A stretch of 19,334 bases of DNA from an uncultured Eubacteriales bacterium (GTDB lineage Bacteria > Bacillota > Clostridia > Peptostreptococcales > Anaerovoracaceae): the NCBI GenBank assembly GCA_910583765.1, contig CAJTYS010000062.1, positions 1 to 19,334 on the forward strand, read 5' to 3'. How positions within the stretch are numbered: the stretch's first letter is position 1; every line of letters begins with the position of its first letter. Below are positions 13,177-19,334 of this stretch, in pieces. A program made the translations under genes and the position numbers. The notes beneath the pieces are model-generated. The model was not told where the DNA came from. It did not search any database and was given only the letters and a program-made list of their open reading frames with translations.

Positions 13177-13316
13177 CTTGTTTCCTCCTCTATAAAGTCA
13201 AATATTTTTCAAGAAATGTTTCGTTTCATGCCTCTTCCTGTCTTAGATGAACAAGCTGGTGGGACACGCTTTTGTCTTTCCCCGCCAAATCGTCCTTTTT
13301 CCGCATCCTGTGCTTA

Positions 13317-14528
13317 TCACTTCACTTCTAATGAATGGAGCACATGGCCCATTTTTTCTTTCTTGGTGTTCATGTACCGTCTGCTTTCCGGCTTGATCTC
13401 TGTCTCGATGGGCACCCGCTCGATAACGTTGATGCCATAGCTTTCCAGGCCGTGAATCTTGTCCGGATTGTTGGTCATGACTCTGAGGGTGGTGGCGCCC
13501 AAGTCTTCCAAGATCTGCGCGCCCACGGTGTAATCCCGCAGATCTGGCTTGAAGCCCAGAGCCACGTTTGCTTCTACCGTGTCCAGCCCCTGCTCTTGCA
13601 GGGCATATGCTTTCAGCTTGTTGATCAGACCAATGCCCCGTCCTTCCTGGCGCAGATAGACCATGATGCCCCGCCCTTCTTTGGCGATCATCCGCATGGC
13701 CGCGTCGTACTGGTCGCCGCAGTCGCACTTGGCGCTCCCCAATGCGTCTCCTGTGAGGCATTCGGAGTGGACTCTCACCAGGACCGGCTGGCCATCAGCC
13801 ACATCGCCCATTGCCAATGCCACATGATGTTCACCGTTGAGCTTGTTGATATATCCATAGATCTTGAATTTTCCGTATTTTGTCGGCAGATTCGTTTCTA
13901 CCACCCGCTCCATGATCTTGTCATGGCGTTTCCGATAGGCGATCAGGTCTTTGATGGTGATAAAGGTCAGATCGTGCTCCTTTGCCAGTTCCATGAGTTC
14001 CGTCTTGCGCATCATGGTGCCGTCTTCCCGCATGATCTCACAGCACAGGCCGCACTCTTTTAATCCCGCCAGGCGCATCAAATCCACGGTTGCTTCCGTG
14101 TGGCCGTCCCGTTCCAGGACCCCTTTTGCCTTAGCCTCTAATGGAAACATGTGTCCCGGCCTTCTGAAGTCGCAGGGCTGTGCAGTGTCTTCCACGCATT
14201 TCATGGCAGTCAGGGACCGTTCGTGGGCAGAGATTCCCGTGGTGGTTTCCACATGATCAATGGAAACCGTGAAAGCCGTGGCGTGGTTGTCCGTGTTGTT
14301 CAATACCATTTGCCCCAGTCCCAGTCTTTCTGTCATCGGGCCGCTCATAGGCATGCAGATCAGACCCTTTCCATAGCAGGCCATGAAGTTGACGTTTTCC
14401 GGTGTGGCAAATTCCGCGGCGCAGATAAAATCGCCTTCGTTTTCCCTGTCCGGGTCATCGGTGCAGACAATGATCTTTCCTTGTCTCAAATCTTCCAAAG
14501 CTTGCTCAATAGTCGCAAATTCACTCAT
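13317..14528 (-). CDS. ribBA: Bifunctional DHBP synthase / GTP cyclohydrolase II
   Basis: A 403-residue fusion enzyme that supplies both riboflavin precursors. Residues 1-202 are 3,4-dihydroxy-2-butanone 4-phosphate synthase, with DDPDRENEGD (24-33) and GHTEATVDL (142-150). Residues 208-400 are GTP cyclohydrolase II, with zinc ligands Cys257, Cys268 and Cys270 (SECLTGDALGSAKCDCGDQ) and YLRQEGRGIGL (291-301). AGGAGG precedes the ATG. The gene begins 13 bases after the ribE stop. Both active-site sets are intact, so both activities are expected. Confidence 0.97.
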   Translation of the reverse strand: MSEFATIEQALEDLRQGKIIVCTDDPDRENEGDFICAAEFATPENVNFMACYGKGLICMPMSGPMTERLGLGQMVLNNTDNHATAFTVSIDHVETTTGISAHERSLTAMKCVEDTAQPCDFRRPGHMFPLEAKAKGVLERDGHTEATVDLMRLAGLKECGLCCEIMREDGTMMRKTELMELAKEHDLTFITIKDLIAYRKRHDKIMERVVETNLPTKYGKFKIYGYINKLNGEHHVALAMGDVADGQPVLVRVHSECLTGDALGSAKCDCGDQYDAAMRMIAKEGRGIMVYLRQEGRGIGLINKLKAYALQEQGLDTVEANVALGFKPDLRDYTVGAQILEDLGATTLRVMTNNPDKIHGLESYGINVIERVPIETEIKPESRRYMNTKKEKMGHVLHSLEVK

Positions 14529-14541
14529 TTTATCTTTCCTC

Positions 14542-15189
14542 CTAAAATCCGTTTTCTCTTAAAAAATCCAGGTCAATGCCGCCGCTTTGCTCAGCCTGCG
14601 GCTCTAACGCTTCTCGGGGCAGCATCAGCCGCTCCATGTATTTTGCCAGGATATCCGTTTCCAGGTTCACAATGTCCCCTGGTTCTTTTTCCAGCAGCGT
14701 AGTCTCCCCGCCTGTGTGAGGGATGATGGAAACCTGAAAGCCCGCATCTGTCAGCGCGGCCACGGTCAGGCTGATGCCGTCTATGGTGATGGAGCCCTTT
14801 TCCGCGATGTAGCGCAGCAGGCCGCTGCCGCATTCTATAGTCACCCATACGGCGTTACCTTCCCTCTGTTTTCTGGTGATGGTCCCAGTATCGTCAATGT
14901 GACCGCTGACAATATGACCGCCGAACCTGCCGTCCGCTGCCATGGCTCGTTCCAAGTTGACCCTGCCGCCTTTTTTCAACCTTCCCAGGCTGCTGCGCCG
15001 CAAAGTCTCCGGCATCACGTCCACCTGAAAGTGATTGTTACTGAAACCAGTGACTGTCAGGCACACGCCGTTAACCGCGATGCTGTCGCCCAGATGTACG
15101 TCTTCCAGGACTTTCGCGGCATGAATGGTCAGGCTGCCGCTGCCTATATTTTCAAGGGTCCCGATTTCTTCAATGATCCCTGTAAACAT
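14542..15189 (-). CDS. ribE: Riboflavin synthase
   Basis: A 215-residue riboflavin synthase that dismutates two lumazine molecules to riboflavin. It begins with the diagnostic MFTGIIEEIG and contains two lumazine-binding repeats (about 1-88 and 98-185). GHIVSGHID lies at 91-99, and the domain-2 GISLTV matches GVCLTV of domain 1. The ATG at 15187-15189 is chosen because AAGGGG lies six bases upstream and the family starts with MFTG. An ATG eight codons earlier overlaps the ribD stop as ATGA but has its ribosome site too close. Confidence 0.96.
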   Translation of the reverse strand: MFTGIIEEIGTLENIGSGSLTIHAAKVLEDVHLGDSIAVNGVCLTVTGFSNNHFQVDVMPETLRRSSLGRLKKGGRVNLERAMAADGRFGGHIVSGHIDDTGTITRKQREGNAVWVTIECGSGLLRYIAEKGSITIDGISLTVAALTDAGFQVSIIPHTGGETTLLEKEPGDIVNLETDILAKYMERLMLPREALEPQAEQSGGIDLDFLRENGF

Positions 15190-15209
15190 GCTGTTCCCCT
15201 TTCTTTGTT

Positions 15210-16304
15210 TCATGCTCCTGTCTGCTGTTCCAGCGTCCCCTGAACCAGCAGGTCTTCACCGATTCGGGCGATCTCCATGTTTTTCAGCTGGATGGCCTGG
15301 GCCATTGCTTCCAATCCCTGGCCTTCTACCGGCGTTTTCGCATCTTTGCCGCCAATGAACTTGGGTGCGATGAAGGTCACTGCCCGATCCACGATTCCGG
15401 CTCGCAGCGCGCTTTCGTTGAGGCCGCCGCCGCCCTCCAGCAAAATGCTGTCGATTCCTCGCTCTCCCAGCAGCTCCATCAAATGATCCAAATCCACCTT
15501 GTGATCTTTGGTCCTGGTGATCAAGACCTGTTCTCCCAGTTTCCCGCGTTTTTCTGGATCGCAGTCTTCTGTGGCCGCGATCACATAGTTTTCGTCTTTT
15601 AACACCTTTGCTTCCAGAGGGATGGAAAGGTGGCTGTCCACAATGATACGAATGGGGTCCCGCCCGCCAGGAAGCCTGCAGGTGAGCTGGGGATCATCGG
15701 CCAAAACGGTCCCAATGCCTGCCATGATGCCAGTGAGACTGTTTCGCATCTGCTGAACCATCTGCCTGGAGGCATCCCCACTCACCCATTTGGAATCGCC
15801 TGTGTGGGCCGCGATCTTCCCATCCAGAGTCATAGCGGTTTTCATTACCACAAAGGGCCGTTTTTCCGTAATATATTTCAGGAAAATTTCGTTGATCCTG
15901 CGGCACTGGGGTTCCAGGATCCCTGTCTCCACTTGGATGCCGGCATCTTTCAGCATGCGCACCCCTCGCCCCGCCACCAGCGGGTTCGGATCCAGCAAGC
16001 CGATATATGTTTTCTTTATTTTTTTCTCAATGATGGCTTTCGCGCAAGGCGGCGTCCTGCCGTAGTGGGAACAGGGCTCCAGCGTCACGTACATTTCCGC
16101 GCCTTCCACAGACTCGCCCCTGTCCCTGGCGTTCTGGAAGGCATTGATCTCTGCGTGGTTTTCCCCGCATTTTTGGTGCCAGCCTTCGCCAATGATCCGG
16201 CCGTCCTTTACAATGACTGCGCCGACCACTGGATTGGGGGATGTCCTGCCCCTGCCTCTTTCCGCCAGCGTGAGCGCATGCCTCATGTATGCTTCGTTTG
16301 TCAT
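15210..16304 (-). CDS. ribD: Bifunctional pyrimidine deaminase / reductase
   Basis: A 364-residue enzyme catalysing deamination and then side-chain reduction of the pyrimidine intermediate in riboflavin synthesis. The deaminase domain (1-145) has H50-A-E52 and the zinc cysteines C78 and C87 in PCSHYGRTPPC. The reductase domain (about 148-360) begins RPFVVMKTAMTLDGKIA and includes SKWVSG and LLEGGGGLNESAL. The start MTNEAYMRHAL is chosen because it matches the usual N-terminus and AGAGG lies just upstream. The 26 codons open upstream belong to the structured leader. It is the first gene of the operon and lies under FMN riboswitch control. Confidence 0.97.
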   Translation of the reverse strand: MTNEAYMRHALTLAERGRGRTSPNPVVGAVIVKDGRIIGEGWHQKCGENHAEINAFQNARDRGESVEGAEMYVTLEPCSHYGRTPPCAKAIIEKKIKKTYIGLLDPNPLVAGRGVRMLKDAGIQVETGILEPQCRRINEIFLKYITEKRPFVVMKTAMTLDGKIAAHTGDSKWVSGDASRQMVQQMRNSLTGIMAGIGTVLADDPQLTCRLPGGRDPIRIIVDSHLSIPLEAKVLKDENYVIAATEDCDPEKRGKLGEQVLITRTKDHKVDLDHLMELLGERGIDSILLEGGGGLNESALRAGIVDRAVTFIAPKFIGGKDAKTPVEGQGLEAMAQAIQLKNMEIARIGEDLLVQGTLEQQTGA

Positions 16305-16552
16305 GTCCGCCTCTCTTTTCTCGCCGAAATCAACATGTCTCCTGTCACTCCTTTGCTTTGGACCTAGGCCGCCCACGGGCAAGGTCCTTTATAGGCCTTC
16401 TGCCAAAGATAAAACTCCGAAAACGGGATCGGAGTTTGAAATGGTCTCGCTGTTTTCCTTATTTATGCGAATATGGAAATGAACCTGTGGCCAATCGGCA
16501 GTTCAGACGATCACTGCCCGTTTCCGCGCCAGCTCGATTTGCCGCTTCATTG
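16305..16552 (-). other. Long structured leader between riboswitch terminator and ribD
   Basis: About 250 bases separate the FMN-controlled terminator from the ribD start, with no convincing gene. Two further hairpins are visible. At 16412-16437, AAACTCCGA/TCGGAGTTT is followed on the minus strand by TTTTATCTTT and could be a second, weaker terminator. At 16360-16387, GGACCT/AGGTCC outside and GCCC/GGGC inside lie about 56 bases before the start codon. Confidence 0.5.
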
Positions 16553-16579
16553 AAAAACCCTGAGAAATGATTCTCAGGG
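16553..16579 (-). terminator. FMN riboswitch expression-platform terminator
   Basis: On the minus strand, CCCTGAGAA-TCAT-TTCTCAGGG is a perfect 9-bp stem followed by T5 (complement of 16553-16557). It begins about 28 bases after the end of the aptamer, as expected for transcriptional control by FMN. The stretch between them (GCGAGTATC/GATATGCG) can form its own hairpin. Confidence 0.92.
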
Positions 16580-16607
16580 CAGATTCGCATATCAAAAGAT
16601 ACTCGCC

Positions 16608-16713
16608 ATCTTCTCTCATCCAGACTGTACTGTCGGCACCGGAATCTCACCGGTTCAGCGCCTGTGCGCTCGCGGGCTCTACCGCCGGTATGGAATTTCA
16701 CCAAACCCCGAAG
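16608..16713 (-). promoter_or_regulatory. FMN riboswitch (RFN element)
   Basis: On the minus strand the element begins CTTCGGGG, followed by TTTGGTGAAATTCC, continues ACCGGCGGT, AGAGCCCGCGAGCG and CCGGTGAGATTCCGGTGCC, then GACAGTACAGTCTGGATG, and ends AGAGAAGATG. These are the conserved blocks of the RFN aptamer, in the right order. FMN binding would favour the terminator at 16553-16579 and shut down ribDE-BA-H. Confidence 0.97.
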
Positions 16714-16743
16714 ACATGTTATTCAGTTCTTGTCTTGCCTTCT

Positions 16744-16771
16744 ATTATAGACTTGTGTCAGCGTTTGTCAA
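16744..16771 (-). promoter_or_regulatory. Promoter of the riboflavin operon
   Basis: Consensus TTGACA (complement of 16766-16771), a 16-base spacer and consensus TATAAT (complement of 16744-16749) on the minus strand. The transcription start near 16737 lies about 25 bases before the riboswitch. Confidence 0.92.
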
Positions 16772-16935
16772 GTGGGAATTTTTTCACTTCACAAGATTCA
16801 TTTCCTCACTTTCCTCCTATTGCTATTTCACTTCCAAGAGAGTATAATTTTACATGAAGCGAGTTTTATTAAAAACGAAAACATATTTATAAAGATGATA
16901 TTTTTGAATATGACAAAGAAGAGGGGGAGTCGTTC

Positions 16936-17700
16936 ATGGGAAAAGTCATTACAAAATCGATCACAATGATCACTATTATGGCCGTGGCGTTTACACTGGC
17001 CATGCCTGCGCGGGTGGATGCCGCCACAAAGGTCAAACTGAACAAGACAAAGGTCACTCTGGACGTGGCTAAAGATAAGAGCAAGGCCGTCCAGTTAAAA
17101 GTCAAAGGCACATCCAAGAAAGCGAAATGGAAAACCAGTGATAAGAAAATCGCCGCGGTTTCCAAGACCGGTAAAGTAACCGCCAAGAAGAAGGGCACTG
17201 CCGTGATCACTGCTAAAGCGGGCAAGCGTGTTTTGAAATGTAAAGTCACGGTGAAAGACACTCGTAAAAAGAAAGCCACAGCTTCCCACACGCACAAATA
17301 CAAATTAGTCTTTACGCGAAAGCCAACTTGCGCAAAATCCGGCGGTAAACTGTTCGCCTGCACGAAATGTGATGCTACCTATACAAAATCAATTCCCGCC
17401 ACCGGCCGTCACAAGTGGGTCTCCAAGACTGAATTCATCAGCCAGGAACGAGTGTGGGTGGTTGGTGAGGACAAGACATGGTACGTCTACTGTTGGAACG
17501 GACATAAGGTTCCGCTTAAACACTTTGATGAGCACGGGTGGGAGACCCAAGACAGCAACTGTTGTGGCTGGGGCGGCGATCCGTTTCAAGATGGTCACGC
17601 AGAAACGGTCGTCCATAATGAAATCTACAAGAAGTGTTCCACGTGCGGCAAAATTAAGGATCGAACCAAACAGGAATTAAGAATTGTGGAAACTGATTAG
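16936..17700 (+). CDS. Secreted Big_2 (Ig-like) protein with cysteine-pair C-terminus
   Basis: A 254-residue exported protein. A signal peptide with hydrophobic core 9-23 probably ends near ARVDAA (25-30). Residues 31-107 form one bacterial Ig-like group 2 domain, recognised by VKLNKTKVTL, WKTSDKKIAAVSKTGKVTAK and KKGTAVITA. The domain is extremely lysine-rich. The C-terminal half contains FACTKCD (Cys142 and Cys145) with nearby His118/His120, CWNGH and SNCCGWGG, and KKCSTCGK (Cys234 and Cys237). The spacing suggests small zinc-ribbon-like repeats of a sort common in extracellular proteins of gut Clostridia. There is no sortase motif or anchor. GGGGGAG precedes the ATG. It is divergent from the riboflavin operon and monocistronic. 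The ligand is unknown. Confidence 0.85.
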   Translation: MGKVITKSITMITIMAVAFTLAMPARVDAATKVKLNKTKVTLDVAKDKSKAVQLKVKGTSKKAKWKTSDKKIAAVSKTGKVTAKKKGTAVITAKAGKRVLKCKVTVKDTRKKKATASHTHKYKLVFTRKPTCAKSGGKLFACTKCDATYTKSIPATGRHKWVSKTEFISQERVWVVGEDKTWYVYCWNGHKVPLKHFDEHGWETQDSNCCGWGGDPFQDGHAETVVHNEIYKKCSTCGKIKDRTKQELRIVETD

Positions 17701-17761
17701 AGCGATTTCATTTTTATGATCATATTAAAAACAAATATAAGATTTATGAAGCGTTATTTAG

Positions 17762-17795
17762 GGGCAGCGCCGTGTTTGACCGGCTCTGCCCTTTT
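17762..17795 (+). terminator. Terminator of the Big_2 protein gene
   Basis: GGGCAG.GCCG and CGGC.CTGCCC form a strong stem (17762-17772 and 17781-17791) with one matched bulge position, followed by TTTT. It begins 62 bases after the stop codon. Confidence 0.85.
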
Positions 17796-17927
17796 CAGCG
17801 GATACAGATAGTTTTCCGCATATGCGAGTAAGTGATCCGAACTGGAATCCTCGGTTGCGCCTGCGGAGGTGCTCGCCGCATAACAGTTCCCGCTCGCTTT
17901 TTGGGTGGTTTGGGGGTGGAATTGGAG

Positions 17928-17953
17928 CGTTCTGGGCGGGTGCGCCCAGAACG
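17928..17953. repeat. Perfect 10-bp inverted repeat in a gene-free gap
   Basis: CGTTCTGGGC and GCCCAGAACG are perfect inverse arms around six bases. No clear T run follows on either strand, so it is not an obvious terminator. About 50 bases upstream, GAACTG and CAGTTC bracket another foldable segment (about 17839-17892). The gap 17796-18024 holds no gene. Confidence 0.55.
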
Positions 17954-18024
17954 AGGTTATTTTATATGAGGCTGCGGGGCGGGAGAATGAGATGATTTTT
18001 GTGAAGGCCTTGTGGTTTAAAATA

Positions 18025-18736
18025 TCAGTCCTCTAGGATGAGCGCTGTCTGGCCTTCAAAGGCGAAGCCATACTTTCGTATCTGCTCCTTGCCGATCCCT
18101 TTGGCCTCCAATGCGGCGGCGTATTGCTTTTGTTCGATGTGCGCCAGAGCCGCCTGTGCTGTTTCCTCCAGATTTTTTTCTTTTTGCGGCTGAAAGACTT
18201 TGAATTGGAAAATCATAGCAGAATCATTTGCGTTCAGCAGTTCCAGCATCACGTCATACCGGACAAAGCCACGTTGTTCATATATTCATTCATGGCTTCC
18301 ACGTCATCTAAAAACAATGCCAGCAGGAAGTCATTGTCATCCTCATCCGAATCCTCGAACCAGCCTCAGAGCATCTGCTGGAACATGAACCGTGTTTCCT
18401 TATTGGTCAAAGCTAATTCGTATTCGGGTTGTCTCCAAAAGTGAAACCATCGTACCAAGCCTTCACATCTTCCTTTTTATCCCGCATCTCCTGTTCATCT
18501 AAAGCTGCGAAAACTTCTTCTTACGTGAATCCGAAGCTATCCGCATATTCCCTGGATGTGCTAGTCACCACCGTCAAATTGTTCAAATCAGAAAAAATGG
18601 ATTCCCTGCTCACTCTGGTAATCCCAGTCATGATGCCTCTTCCCAAATATGGATTCGTCTTGAACGTGCAGTTAAATAGGCTCCTGGTGAACGCGACCAG
18701 TTCTTCCCAATAGCCATCAACATAAGCCTCCTGCAG
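18025..18736 (-). pseudogene. Decayed AAA-ATPase-like / PD-(D/E)XK protein gene
   Basis: Pieces of one protein are readable in order on the minus strand: LQEAYVDGYWEEL, TFKTNPYLGRGIMTGITRVS, SIFSDLNNLTVV, FGFT-stop-EEVFAALDE, VKAWYDGFTFGD, YELALTNKE, GWFEDSDEDD, EAMNEYMNNVALS and finally YDVMLELL, MIFQFKV and IRKYGFAFEG to the stop. This is the pattern of the AAA-ATPase-like family with a C-terminal PD-(D/E)XK (DUF1703-type) nuclease domain, abundant in gut anaerobes. A TAA (about 18522) and a TGA (about 18367) interrupt it. Two internal segments are missing, with frame changes (after FTFGD and after NNVALS). The N-terminal nucleotide-binding part is gone. It cannot give a functional product. 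Confidence 0.85.
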
Positions 18737-18874
18737 GTTCCGAAACTTTTCATTCGTCCCATGCGCTGCTTTCTCCCCAGCGGAAAATCAATTTTTTGGT
18801 TGCTGCCTGGCCAGATAACCAGTGAACGCAAAAAGGCAGAATCGCAGCCGAAAAATCCCAGACAGCCCTTAGCC

Positions 18875-18919
18875 CTTTTACCTCCAAACGCAATATTTTT
18901 TCTTATTTGGTGGTAAAAG
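18875..18919. repeat. Inverted repeat 1 (ACCTCCAAACG type)
   Basis: CTTTTACCTCCAAA (18875-18888) is nearly the exact inverse of TTTGGTGGTAAAAG (18906-18919), with 13 of 14 positions pairing. It shares ACCTCCAAACG with the inverted repeat at 19033-19072. Confidence 0.7.
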
Positions 18920-19032
18920 ATCAGCACAAGAAGGGTAGAATTTTAGTTTCAAATCAAACAATTGGAAGTTTTTTGTATTTATTTCGATAAAACAGCCCAT
19001 ATTCTTGATTTTATTGAAATTCACCAAGAAAA

Positions 19033-19072
19033 TTTACCTCCAAACGGAAAATTATATCCATTTGGAGGCAAA
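19033..19072. repeat. Inverted repeat 2 (ACCTCCAAACG type)
   Basis: TTTACCTCCAAACGGA (19033-19048) pairs with TCCATTTGGAGGCAAA (19057-19072) except at two positions, around an AT-rich loop. The left arm matches that of the repeat at 18875-18919. No gene is credible between 18737 and 19269. Further compact palindromes there are AATATCGC-CAA-GCGATATT (19177-19195) and GGGGAA..TGCC/GGCA..TTCCCC type pairing at 19228-19256. Confidence 0.65.
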
Positions 19073-19269
19073 GCTTCTGATCTGACATATTTGCTGTCCT
19101 CGTATCAAATATTCGTTTCCCACCTCTTCCCCCAACGTCACGCCCTCACTCTAAACTACCAACAAAACTCACAGGAAATATCGCCAAGCGATATTCCCCG
19201 CTTTACTTTACTTAAGGATAATCTTTCGGGGAACTGCCGCAAATGGCACATTCCCCATAGTCCCAGTAT

Positions 19270-19334
19270 CTAATCAATTTTCCCGACAAAACGGTAATAA
19301 ATCTCAATGTCCCACACCTTTTTGCCATTCCCGT
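19270..19334 (-). CDS. C-terminus of a probable large serine recombinase (partial)
   Basis: Only the last 20 full codons and the TAG stop are inside the window. The rest continues beyond the right edge. The sequence ends GKKVWDIEIYYRFVGKID. The pattern K.Q/W.I.IYY.FVG.ID is the typical end of large serine recombinases of the TnpX/TndX kind (DUF4368 region), which move conjugative and mobilizable elements in Clostridia. A GGGGAA/TTCCCC hairpin lies 13 bases beyond the stop. The call rests on a short motif from memory, so it is provisional. Confidence 0.55.
   Translation of the reverse strand, partial: GNGKKVWDIEIYYRFVGKID

Noticed and set aside
16305..16382. N-terminal extension of RibD by 26 codons
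   Set aside because: Known RibD proteins begin near TNEAYMRHAL, and the ribosome site lies just before the internal ATG.
18962..19273. 103-codon plus-strand open frame
   Set aside because: It has no ribosome site, runs through inverted repeats and overlaps the opposite-strand recombinase end.

Overview
The window reads as chromosome of a Gram-positive anaerobe of the Bacillota, most likely class Clostridia and possibly gut-associated. The grounds are purine-rich Shine-Dalgarno sites, A/T-rich sigma-A promoters, an FMN riboswitch ahead of a ribD-ribE-ribBA-ribH operon, ylmH and yerB (DUF3048) homologues, a TSCPD protein of the TIGR03905 type and Big_2 surface-protein architecture. The species cannot be fixed from the sequence alone.

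Left part (1-3640) is AT-rich and accessory in character. A minus-strand cluster encodes a 302-aa protein with a glycine-rich centre, two paralogous small lipoproteins and a small membrane protein between them. Next come a plus-strand Cro/C1-type regulator with a TTG start, a 73-aa minus-strand protein, and a frameshifted gene remnant next to a tRNA-Lys(CTT) with its own promoter and terminator. From 3925 to 4295 lies an apparently untranslated minus-strand transcription unit with a near-consensus promoter, long-range complementarity and a terminator: a candidate structured RNA.

Middle part (4575-8087) is the most distinctive. Three complete 92-bp tandem repeats plus the start of a fourth each present a TATAAT box and lead into a two-gene operon: an FHA-SEDS fusion (RodA/FtsW-type glycosyltransferase) translationally coupled by ATGA to a class B penicillin-binding protein. 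Together they would form a peptidoglycan polymerase/cross-linking pair that could respond to threonine phosphorylation through the FHA domain.

Right-centre (8116-16771) is ordinary core genome: yerB-ylmH on the minus strand, a divergent TSCPD gene sharing a palindromic promoter region, a CDF metal exporter, deoxyribonuclease IV (nfo), and the riboflavin operon with consensus promoter, FMN riboswitch, conditional terminator, a long structured leader and an operon-end terminator.

Right end (16936-19334) returns to accessory character. It holds a secreted Big_2 protein with cysteine pairs, a badly decayed AAA-ATPase-like/PD-(D/E)XK gene, several inverted repeats, and at the very edge the last 20 codons of what looks like a large serine recombinase. 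The right end is therefore probably a mobile-element boundary.
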